From a bacterium (GTDB lineage Bacteria > T1Sed10-126), in contig PWHN01000050.1 of assembly GCA_003554945.1 (NCBI GenBank), forward strand, positions 32,066 to 96,065: a stretch of DNA of 64,000 bases. The letters run 5' to 3'. The translations under genes were made by a program, and so were the position numbers. Below the pieces are notes generated by a model. That model was given only the letters and a program-made list of their open reading frames with translations, did no database searches and was not told the DNA's origin. Positions within the stretch are counted from its first letter, which is position 1, and every line of letters begins with the position of its first letter. Positions 47,104-56,303 of the stretch are shown in pieces.

Positions 47104-48982
47104 TGCTGCCGAGTATCTCCCGTGTTGCCTCGGCTATCCCCTCGGGCGTCAGGCCAAAACGTTCTAAATATTGCTGCCGCGTCCCGTGAGATACTTTTCC
47201 CTCCGGTACGCCCAGTCTTTTGACCGGATAACGTTTTCCTCGCTCGTTTAAAAGTTCCAGCACCGCCGAACCAAAACCGCCCTCAAGTATCCCTTCCTCC
47301 ACTGTCACCGCCGCTCCCGTTTTATCAAGCGATTTTAACAATAAATTCTCATCGAGCGGTTTAGCCCAGCGAGCGTTTATTACCTCCGCCTCCACTCCTT
47401 CAGCCGCCAGCGACTCCGCCGCTGACTGTGCCGCATCTACAAAAGGTCCGAGAACTATCAGACTCACCGCTTCTCCTTCCCGCACCAGCTCTCCTTTCCC
47501 TACCTCAATCTCTTCCAGCCCTGAAATTTCCGCCGCCTCATCAGTTTCCACAGTGGCACGCGGGTAACGAACAGCTATTGGCCCTTCATTGTAATTGACA
47601 GCCGTTTTAATAAAAGACTGAAGACTATGGTCACTGCTTGGCGCGCCGATTGCTATTCCCGGCAACGAACGCAAGAAAGCAATGTCAAATATTCCCTGGT
47701 GGGTCTCTCCATCGCCGCCAACTATACCCGCCCGGTCAAGAAAGAATTTAACCGGTAGCTCCATTAAGCAGACGTCGTGAAAGACCTGGTCGTAAGCTCT
47801 CTGCAGAAAGGATGAGTAAATACAGGCCACCGGATTCTCTCCCTCAACGGCCAGACCGGCAGCAAAAGTAACCGCGTGCTCTTCAGCAATCCCTACGTCG
47901 TAAAATCGGTCGGGATATTCGTCTGCAAAAAATACCGTCCCCGTTCCTTTCCGCATTGCGGCTGTTATGACTACCAGTTCTTCGTCTTCTTCGCCCAGGT
48001 CACGCAGGGTTTCTCCCGCCCTCTGCGACCACTTCGGCGACGACTCTTCCCTCGGTTTACCGGTTTTAATGTCGAATGGGCTAACGGCGTGATTCGCGTA
48101 TTGATCCTCCGCTGCCGGCTCATATCCATGCCCTTTTTCCGTCAGCACATGCACAAACCGGGGCCCCTCAAATCTTTTGACTTTATTAAACTCCCGCACC
48201 AGCCGGTTAACGTCATGCCCGTCAACCGGACCAAAATAACGGAAACCAAACTCCTCAAACATCAGCCGCGGTATTACAAGATTTTTTAAACTCATTTCAA
48301 ATCGGCGGGCCAGGGCCGTGGCCTTGCGCCCCAAACGCTCCGGTCCACGGTCAAGTATTTTTTTGACTTCATCTTTCATCTGGTCGTAGGCCGGTAGATT
48401 AATCAGCCGGTCGAAATACTCGGTAATTGCTCCCACGTTCTCCGCAATTGCCATCCCGTTATCGTTTAACACCACTATCATATCCGTTTTTTGACCACCA
48501 GCGTTGTTTAAACCTTCATACGCCATACCACCGGTGAGCGAACCGTCTCCAATTATCGCCACCACCTCACCTTCATCTCCCCGCCGGGTAAGTGCCTCCG
48601 CTATCCCCGTCGCCGCCGAAATAGAGGTAGAAGCGTGACCGGCGTTAAATATGTCGTGTTTGGATTCGGAACGTTTTAAAAATCCGCTGAGCCCCCCCGG
48701 CTTGCGAATCGTATTCAACTTCGACGCTCGCCCCGTTAACATCTTGTGTATGTAAGCCTGGTGACCAACGTCCCAGACTAACCTGTCCTTCGGCGACTCA
48801 AATACATAGTGCAGGGCCACCGTCAGCTCCACCGCTCCCAGGTTCGGACCAAAATGCCCCCCCGTTTGGGAAATGGTCTCAATCAACTTTTGACGACAGG
48901 CGGACGCCAGTTCTGCCAGTTCCTCCTCCGGCAGTTCCTGAATATCTGCCGGTGATTCAATCTCGTCAACTGAAAAATCCAT
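47093..48982 (-). CDS. dxs: 1-deoxy-D-xylulose-5-phosphate synthase
   Basis: Thiamine-diphosphate enzyme, entry step of the MEP isoprenoid pathway. About 629 residues. Signatures: LVWDVGHQAYIHKMLTGR, the ThDP/metal motif GDGSLTGGMAYEGLNNAG, HVLTEKGHGYEPAE, the catalytic Glu in DVGIAEEHAVTFAAGLA, and RAGIVGGDGETHQGIFD. The ATG at 48982 is 7 nt after GGAGGG and preferred over the GTG two codons earlier. Followed by tlyA, preceded by ispA: the standard Firmicute isoprenoid cluster. Confidence 0.97.
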   Translation of the reverse strand: MDFSVDEIESPADIQELPEEELAELASACRQKLIETISQTGGHFGPNLGAVELTVALHYVFESPKDRLVWDVGHQAYIHKMLTGRASKLNTIRKPGGLSGFLKRSESKHDIFNAGHASTSISAATGIAEALTRRGDEGEVVAIIGDGSLTGGMAYEGLNNAGGQKTDMIVVLNDNGMAIAENVGAITEYFDRLINLPAYDQMKDEVKKILDRGPERLGRKATALARRFEMSLKNLVIPRLMFEEFGFRYFGPVDGHDVNRLVREFNKVKRFEGPRFVHVLTEKGHGYEPAAEDQYANHAVSPFDIKTGKPREESSPKWSQRAGETLRDLGEEDEELVVITAAMRKGTGTVFFADEYPDRFYDVGIAEEHAVTFAAGLAVEGENPVACIYSSFLQRAYDQVFHDVCLMELPVKFFLDRAGIVGGDGETHQGIFDIAFLRSLPGIAIGAPSSDHSLQSFIKTAVNYNEGPIAVRYPRATVETDEAAEISGLEEIEVGKGELVREGEAVSLIVLGPFVDAAQSAAESLAAEGVEAEVINARWAKPLDENLLLKSLDKTGAAVTVEEGILEGGFGSAVLELLNERGKRYPVKRLGVPEGKVSHGTRQQYLERFGLTPEGIAEATREILGSSEE

Positions 48983-49064
48983 CGCCACACCCTCCGTTAT
49001 AAATCAGGTTCTACCCTTTAACTTTAAATTTAACCCCAACTCGCTCCCCCACTTCCCATAACCT

Positions 49065-49955
49065 TCATTTCTCTCTGCTTATAACAAACCTCGCCAGCTC
49101 ATTTAACCTCCCACCGGCTGTTGTAACTTCGTCCAGCATCCTACACGCCTCTTCGATCAACTGCCGCGCTCGCTGCTGCGATTTTTCAACCCCGAGCAGG
49201 GCAGGATAAGTCAATTTACCGGCTCGCTCGTCCGCCCCTGGCTCCTTTCCCAGCTTCTCAAAATCAGCTGTCACGTCAAGTAAGTCGTCTTTAATTTGAA
49301 AAGCATGGCCAATTAATTCACCAAATCGCCGCAACCCTTTCAGCAACTCCTCGTTTGCACCGCCGGCGATCCCCCCCAACAACAAACTGACTGTTATAAG
49401 AGCACCGGTCTTCCAACGGTGTATTGCCTTCAACTGCTCAAGATCTGCCTCGCGGTCCGCTGCCGTTATATCCAGTATTTGACCGCCAATTAACCCCTGA
49501 ACTCCAATATGCTCGGTCAGCACTTCAAGCAATCGCGCCACCGGCAGCTCTTCACCGGGCGCACTTAGATGACCGAGGACGTAAAAAGCTCGGGTTAACA
49601 ACGCGTCTCCGGCCAAAATTGCTATGTCCTCACCAAATTTCTTGTGATTGGCCGGCTTGCCGCGTCTATAGTCGTCATCGTCCATCGCCGGCAAATCGTC
49701 GTGAACCAGCGAGTAGGCGTGAATCATCTCAATAAGCGCTGCCAGCCCGGCGGTAACCTCGTCATCTCGACCGGCGAGGCGCCCCGCCTCCATGACCAGC
49801 ACTCCGCGCAGCCGCTTGCCTCCGTTTAAAACACTGTAACGGACCGCTTCCGTCAATATTTGCGGCTCGGCTTCGAAAGCCGGTAGCCACTCTTCAAGTG
49901 CCTCTTCAACACGCTGCCTCTGCTCGTCGTAAAAACCTGGAAGCCGAGCGGTCAT
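49065..49955 (-). CDS. ispA: Polyprenyl (farnesyl/geranyl) diphosphate synthase
   Basis: About 296 residues; trans-prenyltransferase giving C10-C20 products for quinones and undecaprenyl lipids. First Asp-rich motif [18 protein letters not shown], second motif [18 protein letters not shown], plus [13 protein letters not shown] and [11 protein letters not shown] at 49955 after GGAG inside the end of xseB; a longer upstream reading overlaps xseB and is not conserved. Gap to xseB is 1 bp. Confidence 0.94.
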   Translation of the reverse strand: MTARLPGFYDEQRQRVEEALEEWLPAFEAEPQILTEAVRYSVLNGGKRLRGVLVMEAGRLAGRDDEVTAGLAALIEMIHAYSLVHDDLPAMDDDDYRRGKPANHKKFGEDIAILAGDALLTRAFYVLGHLSAPGEELPVARLLEVLTEHIGVQGLIGGQILDITAADREADLEQLKAIHRWKTGALITVSLLLGGIAGGANEELLKGLRRFGELIGHAFQIKDDLLDVTADFEKLGKEPGADERAGKLTYPALLGVEKSQQRARQLIEEACRMLDEVTTAGGRLNELARFVISREK

Positions 49956-49956
49956 T

Positions 49957-50199
49957 TTACTCCGGCTCCTCTTTCGGCAACAGCTCCACCTGCTCGCCCC
50001 CCTGGTCGTCAACTTCCTCGACCAGCAGTTCCGCTTCCTCAAGTTTCTCTTCACAATATTTGATTAACTCCGCACCTCGACTGTAGCTCTGCATTGCTTC
50101 TTCTAACGAAAGCTCGCCGCTCTCCAGCGCCGACGCCAGCTCTTCCAACTGATCCATCGCCTCTCTAAAATTTTCCGGTTCCTTCTGTTCACCACTCAT
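49957..50199 (-). CDS. xseB: Exodeoxyribonuclease VII small subunit
   Basis: About 80 residues, acidic, helical coiled coil: FREAMDQLEELASALESGEL, LEEAMQSYSRGAELIKYCEE is the family signature. It binds XseA and activates it. ATG at 50199 with GGTG 6 nt upstream; a TTG 4 codons earlier is possible. In most genomes it touches xseA; here a repeat-filled gap of about 430 bp separates them. Confidence 0.93.
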   Translation of the reverse strand: MSGEQKEPENFREAMDQLEELASALESGELSLEEAMQSYSRGAELIKYCEEKLEEAELLVEEVDDQGGEQVELLPKEEPE

Positions 50200-50211
50200 A
50201 AAAATCACCAA

Positions 50212-50632
50212 TTCACTATTTTTAAGTTTCTCGCCCGCCCAAAACTTCAGATTAAAGCTTAAAGCCCAAAGCTCAAAGCTAAAACCGTTTTTCTTTGTTT
50301 TCGAATTAACGATTTTCTGCGCTCACCAATCACTGCTCTCCCGCCTGCTCGAATGTTCGCTAGTTCGAATGCTCGCTTTTCCTTAGCGTCTTCGCGTTCT
50401 CCGCTCTTGGTCAACGATTTTGCTCTTGACCTAAAGCTCGTCATTCCGGCCTCCGAGCCGGAATCCAGTGACTTTGACCTTGAACTTGATTTTGCTTTAC
50501 GTCTTCGCGCCTTCGCGTTCTCCGTTTTTGACTTTACGCCTGCTCGCATGCTCGCCTGTTCGCAGGCTCGATGTTTAACGCCCCGCCCCCTGCGCCGCGC
50601 TCCTTTCACCCACTCCCCCACTCCCCCCATCG
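50212..50632. repeat. Repeat-filled intergenic island between xseA and xseB
   Basis: No gene. Contains degenerate tandem AAAGCTC/AAAGCCC units (about 50255-50280), CGAATG-CTCGC units, the GGAATCC hairpin at 50439-50468, then the blocks CTTGAACTTGATTTTGCT and CTTCGCG-TTCTCCG. Several blocks recur in similar order in 54130-54400. The remaining stretch is C-rich low complexity. Small open readings exist but look like translated repeats. Confidence 0.75.
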
Positions 50633-51826
50633 CTAATCCTCCCCCACAACAACCCCAACCTCACCATCCCACCAGCGTATACTCAGCTCTTCTCCCGTCT
50701 CTACAGCCTTTGCCGCGGTAACCAGCTCCTCCCCCCGTTCTACCACTGTATACCCACGTTTCAAAACCCGCTCTGGATTCAACGATTCCAGTTTCCCCCG
50801 CTGCTGGTCCCACTTGTGCCGTTTATCTCGCAAATTTCTTCGATAATTATTTTGAAACCTTTCCCGCCAGAGCTCTAGCTTTTCTCGAAACGGCTTTACC
50901 CAGCCCCGCGGATCGGCAAATACCCGCTTTTCACCCATAAATTGCAGCCGCTCCCAACCCCGATCTACACGGGTACGGTAACCTGTTTTCATCCGTTTTT
51001 TAAACTCGCCCAACTCCCGCTTCAACTCTTCCAGCGAAGGGGCCACTTCTTCGCCTGCCGCCGTCGGCGTCGGTGAGCGGTGATCGGCAACAAGATCGGA
51101 GATAGTGACGTCCACCTCGTGACCAACCGCACTGATCACCGGCACCGGACAGTCAATAATCGCCCGGGCTACCTCTTCCTCGTTAAAAGCCCATAGATCT
51201 TCCGGGCTACCACCTCCGCGCCCAACAATCATACAATCAATGTCCACTACTCCGGGTAACCGTTTTATCGCCGCCGCAACCTCCGGCGCCGCTTCGCGGC
51301 CGTTTACCCGGCATGGATAGAGCACTACATGTACGGCCGGGCAGCGTCTTTTCAACGTATTAACTATATCCCAGAAAGCCGCACCGTCGCCCGAGGTGAC
51401 CACACCTATCCTCACCGGAAATTCAGGCAGAGCACGCTTTCTTGCCGGCGACAGCGCCCCTTCTTTTTCCAACTGTTCCTTCAACTTTTGAAACTCGCGC
51501 TCCAGCCCCCCTTCCCCGGCTTTTGACATTTCTTCGACCACAACTTGATAGTTCCCCCGGGGTTCATAGACATCCATCCGGCCCTCTACCACAACCTCCA
51601 TACCCTCCCGCGGCTCAAATTCAAGCCGCCGGTTGGCGTAGGCAAACATTACTCCCCCCAGCCTCGCCTCACCGTCCGTTAACGAAAAATACATGTGACC
51701 CGAGGCCTCGTATTTTGTAAAATCAGCCAGTTCACCAACAACCTTTACACGACGAAAGTTTCCCCTGATTAATTTTTTGAGCTGAACTGTTATTTCTGAA
51801 ACGGTAAGAACTTCGCCGGCCGTCAT
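50633..51826 (-). CDS. xseA: Exodeoxyribonuclease VII large subunit
   Basis: 397 residues. OB-fold DNA-binding domain (LTVSEITVQLKKLIRGNF, ASGHMYFSLTDGEARL), then the catalytic region with RIGVVTSGDGAAFWDI, VGRGGGSPEDLWAFNEE and SAVGHEVDVTISDLVADHRS, and a C-terminal coiled-coil arm that binds XseB. Degrades single-stranded DNA in repair. ATGA overlap with folD. Family certain. Confidence 0.96.
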   Translation of the reverse strand: MTAGEVLTVSEITVQLKKLIRGNFRRVKVVGELADFTKYEASGHMYFSLTDGEARLGGVMFAYANRRLEFEPREGMEVVVEGRMDVYEPRGNYQVVVEEMSKAGEGGLEREFQKLKEQLEKEGALSPARKRALPEFPVRIGVVTSGDGAAFWDIVNTLKRRCPAVHVVLYPCRVNGREAAPEVAAAIKRLPGVVDIDCMIVGRGGGSPEDLWAFNEEEVARAIIDCPVPVISAVGHEVDVTISDLVADHRSPTPTAAGEEVAPSLEELKRELGEFKKRMKTGYRTRVDRGWERLQFMGEKRVFADPRGWVKPFREKLELWRERFQNNYRRNLRDKRHKWDQQRGKLESLNPERVLKRGYTVVERGEELVTAAKAVETGEELSIRWWDGEVGVVVGED

Positions 51827-52668
51827 AATTTACGCTGACAGGCCTCCACGGTGTTACTGAGAAGACAGGCCACCGTCATCGGCCCCACACCCCCGGGCAC
51901 TGGCGTGATCCAGCTTGCTTTCTTCTCGGCCTCTTCATAGTTTACGTCTCCAACCAGCTTACAATCGAGCCGGTTTATACCGGCGTCAATCACTACCGCT
52001 CCTTCCTTGATTTCCTTGCTCCCGATCAACCCGGCCACCCCCGCTCCCGTCACCAGGATATCCGCCTGCCGCGTCATTTCGGCCAGTTCTACCGTCTCCT
52101 CGTGCAGACATAGAACTGTAGCCTCCTCGGCCAGCAACATCTGACTGAGCGGTTTTCCCACCAACCGCCCCATTCCCACAATTGCCGCCACTGCTCCTTG
52201 AAACTCTACCTCTGTCTCCTCCAATAAGTCCATTATCCCCTTCGGGGTCGGCGGATAAAATAATGGTTCACTACCACTTAAAAGATGCCCAAAATTAACC
52301 GGATGCAGACCATCCACGTCTTTCTCCGGTTTTACTGCGTTAATTAACTTCTGAGTCTCAAATTTTTCTGGCACCGGTAGCTGGACAATTATCCCGTCAA
52401 CTTCTTCATCCGCGTTGCAGGCCGCAATTTGGCTATAAACCTCTTCCGGTGTGGCCTCGGCGGGAAAAGAGTGCAGCGCCGTCTGGATACCTATTTTATC
52501 CGCTTTTTTACGCTTGTGATCGATATAACACTTAGATGAACTGTTAGAACCAATATAGATTATATCCAGTCGGGGGGTTAAATTATGGTGGGTTATTACT
52601 TGTTGAAGTTCTTTTAAACAACGATCAGACTGCTGACTTCCGTCTATTGGCCTGGCCTTAGACATCAT
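51823..52668 (-). CDS. folD: Methylenetetrahydrofolate dehydrogenase/cyclohydrolase FolD
   Basis: Bifunctional one-carbon enzyme producing 10-formyl-THF. 281 residues: catalytic Tyr/Lys region SSKCYIDHKRKKADKIGI, GIIVQLPVPE, DVDGLHPVNFG, PPTPKGIMDLL, and the NADP loop GMGRLVGKPLSQMLL; PVPGGVGPMTVACLL near the C-terminus. The usual GRSxxVGxP is GMGRLVGKP and PCTP is PPTP, small deviations. Start ATG-ATG after AAGGGG. Confidence 0.95.
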   Translation of the reverse strand: MMSKARPIDGSQQSDRCLKELQQVITHHNLTPRLDIIYIGSNSSSKCYIDHKRKKADKIGIQTALHSFPAEATPEEVYSQIAACNADEEVDGIIVQLPVPEKFETQKLINAVKPEKDVDGLHPVNFGHLLSGSEPLFYPPTPKGIMDLLEETEVEFQGAVAAIVGMGRLVGKPLSQMLLAEEATVLCLHEETVELAEMTRQADILVTGAGVAGLIGSKEIKEGAVVIDAGINRLDCKLVGDVNYEEAEKKASWITPVPGGVGPMTVACLLSNTVEACQRKL

Positions 52669-52682
52669 ATCGCCCCTTATAA

Positions 52683-52949
52683 CTACTCGCGGGGCTTAAC
52701 CGTGAAACGTATAGCCGTCCGCTCTTCGCCGTCAATCTCCACGTCCACAAAGGCTGGCACGCAGATTAAGTCCAGGCCGTTAGAAGCTACATAGCCACGC
52801 GCTATTGCGATTGCCTTGGTCGCCTGGTTCACCGCACCTGCACCTATACTCTGCAGCTCTACTTCGCCTTCCTCCTGCACAAATCCGGCTATTGCTCCGG
52901 CCACTGATGTGGGACTTGAATTCGATGAGACGCGTAATAACGAGGACAA
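52683..52949 (-). CDS. spoVS: Stage V sporulation protein S
   Basis: 88-residue Alba-related protein. Nearly unchanged family sequence: VSSNSSPTSVAGAIAGFV, IGAGAVNQATKAIAIARGYV, CVPAFVDVEIDGEERTAIRF. It acts in cell division and sporulation control in Bacillus, but also occurs in non-sporulating bacteria. The start is TTG, 9 nt after AAAGGGG; no ATG fits. Placement beside ymdB and rny is common in Firmicutes. Confidence 0.96.
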   Translation of the reverse strand: MSSLLRVSSNSSPTSVAGAIAGFVQEEGEVELQSIGAGAVNQATKAIAIARGYVASNGLDLICVPAFVDVEIDGEERTAIRFTVKPRE

Positions 52950-53003
52950 GGAATTTAGCCCCTTTCTATTGGTATATTTAAACTATCAAATTCTCCAGAT
53001 TCG

Positions 53004-53792
53004 TCAATAACTGCGTTCCGGTAACTTCTCGTTCAACCGTTCAACTTTTACTGCTGTACCGCTATCCTCGTCCACAGTGATAATCAATCCGTTCACAATA
53101 CGTGGCCCCTTCTTCTCTACTTTAAACCTTACTGGCCGTCCCGTCAACATTCTTTCCTGTGCCAGTTCAGTTCTCACACCAATAACTGACCTTTCAGGGC
53201 CCGTCATCCCCAGGTCCGTGATGTAAGCCGTCTGGCCTTTCAATATCTTTTCGTCCGCCGTCTGCACGTGGGTATGTGTCCCCACAACCGCCGTCACCCG
53301 CCCGGCCAGATAATTTGCCATTACCAGCTTCTCGCTGGTTGCTTCAGCGTGAAAATCAACCACGGCCAGATCGTATTCAACCTCTGCCAGCAGACGATCA
53401 ACCGTCTGAAATGGACAGTCTATGTTTTCCATAAACGTCCGCCCCTCAAGGTTCAGTACCAGCAGCTTCTGGCCATTCAAATGCACTACCCGGTGTCCCA
53501 TACCGGGCGCATTACCTGGATAATTGGCCGGCCTTACAAGCGGCAGACTGTCCGGATTTTCCTGCAAATATTTAACAAATTTTTTCTTGGACCATATATG
53601 GTTTCCTGACGTCAAAACGTCAATCCCGTAGTCAATCAACTGACGGGCAACTTTAACGGTTAAACCAACGCCTCCCGCCGCGTTCTCCGCGTTGGCTAGA
53701 ACAAAGTCCCAATCGCCACCGACGTCAAGAAAATCACGCACGGCTGAACGACCCGGACTACTTATTATATCACCCAGACATAACCATTTCAT
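53004..53792 (-). CDS. ymdB: YmdB/TIGR00282-family metallophosphoesterase
   Basis: About 262 residues. Calcineurin-like dimetal site motifs in order: CLGDIISSPGRSAV, ANAENAAGG, TSGNHIW, VDFHAEATSEK, GTHTHVQTADE. YmdB hydrolyses 2',3'-cyclic nucleotides in Bacillus and binds RNase Y. All ligand residues are visible; the residue after SGNHIW is Ser where most have Asp. ATG at 53792 has GAGGA 8 nt upstream and an earlier TTG was rejected. Downstream of rny but separated from it by 650 bp of repeats. Confidence 0.92.
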   Translation of the reverse strand: MKWLCLGDIISSPGRSAVRDFLDVGGDWDFVLANAENAAGGVGLTVKVARQLIDYGIDVLTSGNHIWSKKKFVKYLQENPDSLPLVRPANYPGNAPGMGHRVVHLNGQKLLVLNLEGRTFMENIDCPFQTVDRLLAEVEYDLAVVDFHAEATSEKLVMANYLAGRVTAVVGTHTHVQTADEKILKGQTAYITDLGMTGPERSVIGVRTELAQERMLTGRPVRFKVEKKGPRIVNGLIITVDEDSGTAVKVERLNEKLPERSY

Positions 53793-54445
53793 AAAAAACT
53801 TCCTCAACCAAATTCACTATTTTTTTCGCCGTTTTTGATCTTCCGATGTTATCAATTACCGCTCACGATTTATCGCCTCTCCGCAAGCCCAAGTTTTTTG
53901 CTCGCGGCGCCAGCAGCAACTTGGTAGTTGGTCAGTTGACTGGTTGGCTGGTTAGCCAGAAAAATCATACTGGTCAACTGAGTCGCACATCATTTTTTGA
54001 TGGCTGCGCTAGCAGCTACTTTTCGAGACAACTCGAAAAGTGGAGGCGCAGTAGATTGACAATCAAAAAAACAAACGCTCTTGAACTTAATCAGATCAAA
54101 TCCGTGCAATCCGTGGTCCAAAAATTCAGCTAAAAGCTCAAAGCCAAAAGCTGAAAGCTAATTCAAATTCATTAAGTGTTCATAACCTTGTCCATGTTCT
54201 TGAACTTGATTTTGCTCTTGACTTCCCGAACGTCATTGCGGACTTGACCCGCAATCCATCTTGAAGTTGAACTTGATTTTTGGTCTTGCGCCTTTTCGCC
54301 CCATCGCCCGCTCGCCTCTTCGCCCCCCCGGCCTCCGAGCCGGAATCCAGTGACTTTGATCTTGATTTACGCTCTTTCGCCGGTTCGCATGCTCCCAAGT
54401 TCGCCTGCTCGATGACTTACGCCCGCTCCCCTCTTCGGGAACTAC
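53793..54445. repeat. 650-bp repeat island between rny and ymdB
   Basis: No gene. Parts: GTTGGCTG-type array (53921-53960), ATCATACTGGTCAACTG (about 53963-53980), a perfect hairpin ACTTTTCGAG/CTCGAAAAGT (54018-54041), tandem AAAGCTC-like units (54128-54160), GGCAATCC/GCAATCC hairpin (54231-54258), CTTGAACTTGATTTTG blocks, and a GGAATCC hairpin (54328-54350). Order resembles 50212-50632 and 57345-57500. Confidence 0.75.
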
Positions 54446-56005
54446 CTACTGCGCGTAATCCACAACGCGGTTCTCACGGAGCAGCGATATCTTAATTTGA
54501 TCGGGATAATCGACCTTCTCTGCTATCCGTTCAGCAATGTCACGGGCCAGTATCTCCGCCTCCGTATCATCTACCACTTGCGCATCAACTATAACCCGCA
54601 TCTCACGCCCGGCCTGGATAGCAAACGATTCTTCCACACCATCAAATTCTTTCGCTGTATCCTCCAGCTTCTGCAGCCGGTTTATGAAGTTACCAAACTT
54701 CTCTTTACGCGCCCCGGGACGCTCAATCGACAGCTTGTTCGCCACATACAGTATAATTCCCTCTACAGTCTTGAAGGGCCGTTCCTCATTATGGGCAGCA
54801 ATCGCGTAGACCACCGGTTTTGACTCGCCGTGTTTCTTGGCCAGATCAGCGCCGGCTATCGCGTAGGATTTGTTAGAATTCTCCCGATCAGTCTTGCCAA
54901 TTGCATGCAAAATACCTACCCGACGGGCCATCTGTCTGTCCGCTCCTATTTCAGCAGCAAGCAGACCGGCCAGATGAGCCACCTGTATCGAGTGGTCAAG
55001 CTGATTCTGCCCACCCTCAACAATATAATCCAGCTCACCTATTCTCTGCACCAGCTCGTCGGCGACACCCGGCACACCAACTTCACCCAGTGCCTGTTCC
55101 CCTTTCTCCCAAATCTTCTCATCAAGCTCTTTTTTTGTCTTCTCATACAACTTCTCCACCCGGGCAGGCTGTATTCGTCCGTCCAGGATCAACTTCTCCA
55201 GCGTTTGACTGGCCAGCTCCCGGCGTATCGGATCAAAACAGGATATCGTTACCGCTTCCGGCGTATCGTCCACAATCAGATCAACACCGGTAACCTTCTC
55301 AAAGGCACGTATATTTCGACCGTCTCGACCGATAATACGGCCCTTCATATCGTCCGAAGGCAGCTCCACAACCTTCACCGTCGCCTCGGTTGTCTCCTCC
55401 ACTGCACACCTCTGCAGAGCTCTTGCAATCACACGACGGGCCTGTTGCTCCGCTTTGCTCTCGGCTTCCGATTTTATTTTCTTGATCTGCTGGGCCGCCT
55501 CACGCTTTGCTTCGTCAAGCAGCGAGTTCCGCAACCGTTTCTCGGCCTCCTCGGCGGTAAGTCCAGAAATACGTTCCAGCTCTTTATCTGCTTCCTTTAG
55601 TTGCTGCTGAACCGCTTCTTTCCTCTCCTCCAGCTCGTTCCGTTTGGCCTTTAATTCATTGGTCTCCTCGTAAACCTGCTCCAACTTTTCTTCCAGCTCG
55701 GACTCACGTTTTTCAAGCCTGCTCTGCCTCTTCTCTAACTTCCGCTTCTCCTCCCCCAGCTCCTCTTCTATCTCCTGCTTCCTCTCTTCAACTTCTTCCT
55801 GCCCTTCCCATATAGCTTCCTGTTTTAAATTCTCTGCCTCGCGGCGCGCTTCCTCCACAATTCGTTCCGCTTCTTCTTCGGCTTTGGCGTGAATTTTTTG
55901 TTCAAGGTATATTCGGGCTAAAAATCCCATTATGAAGGCTATTACAACTAAAGCTACAGCAGGCAGGAGAATATTCAATCCGGCGGGCGTCATCAGTAAT
56001 TCCAC
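54446..56005 (-). CDS. rny: Ribonuclease Y homologue with degenerate HD active site
   Basis: Membrane endoribonuclease family initiating mRNA decay in Firmicutes. About 519 residues: N-terminal membrane helix, long coiled coil (about 35-200), KH domain (DDMKGRIIGRDGRNIRAFE) and HD domain from about 325. The HD motif, normally LLHDIGKA, reads ILHAIGKT: His367 is kept but the Asp at 368 is Ala. GSHVEIG is KSYAIAG (His lost), SHHGD is AHNEE, and AADALS is VANKLS (Asp lost). The first His in VAHLAG and the C-terminal AIQAGREMRV remain. GTG at 56005 (GGGAGG 10 nt upstream) is preferred over TTG at 56032. Confidence 0.93.
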   Translation of the reverse strand: MELLMTPAGLNILLPAVALVVIAFIMGFLARIYLEQKIHAKAEEEAERIVEEARREAENLKQEAIWEGQEEVEERKQEIEEELGEEKRKLEKRQSRLEKRESELEEKLEQVYEETNELKAKRNELEERKEAVQQQLKEADKELERISGLTAEEAEKRLRNSLLDEAKREAAQQIKKIKSEAESKAEQQARRVIARALQRCAVEETTEATVKVVELPSDDMKGRIIGRDGRNIRAFEKVTGVDLIVDDTPEAVTISCFDPIRRELASQTLEKLILDGRIQPARVEKLYEKTKKELDEKIWEKGEQALGEVGVPGVADELVQRIGELDYIVEGGQNQLDHSIQVAHLAGLLAAEIGADRQMARRVGILHAIGKTDRENSNKSYAIAGADLAKKHGESKPVVYAIAAHNEERPFKTVEGIILYVANKLSIERPGARKEKFGNFINRLQKLEDTAKEFDGVEESFAIQAGREMRVIVDAQVVDDTEAEILARDIAERIAEKVDYPDQIKISLLRENRVVDYAQ

Positions 56006-56209
56006 TAAACCGGCACCTCCCGGGCCGATCAAGCGAAACGAGGTCTCCGGTCAGGTAATCCTAAGTAGAAATAGAGGGACACTTCTCCCCTGAACTTTAT
56101 CTAATCCTCTAACCCGTTCACTACGGGGGGCTTGATTGTTATTTTCCACTTTTTGGGTTAATTTCATTTTTACCAGTAACCTGTTTCGCAATTGATCATT
56201 GAGTTTGAG

Positions 56210-56237
56210 TTGATTTCTTCAAAAAATAGCTTACTAT
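56210..56237 (+). promoter_or_regulatory. Probable promoter of the ACT-protein/def pair
   Basis: TTGATT (56210-56215), 16-nt spacer, TACTAT (56232-56237), about 67 nt before the ATG at 56304. The rest of the rny/ACT divergent gap (56006-56303) shows nothing else recognisable. Confidence 0.5.
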
Positions 56238-56303
56238 CTTATTGTGGGACTGTCAACGGTATCACAATCAACCACTAATTTAATTTCCGCGAGGAGGAAA
56301 ATT

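Noticed and set aside
50259-50630. 123-codon minus-strand reading in the xseA-xseB gap
   Set aside because: Translation of Arg/Lys/Glu-rich repeat units (degenerate AAAGCTC and CGAATG blocks); no ribosome site and not conserved-looking.
53921-53980. Possible CRISPR-like array because of repeated GTTGGCTG units
   Set aside because: Units are short, contiguous and without spacers; no cas genes in the window.
53846-54133. 95-codon reading in the repeat island before ymdB
   Set aside because: Runs through the GTTGGCTG array and hairpin; composition follows the repeats, not a gene.
54830-55600. 256-codon open reading opposite rny
   Set aside because: Leucine/cysteine-rich translation of the antisense of a coiled coil; typical shadow, no start signal.
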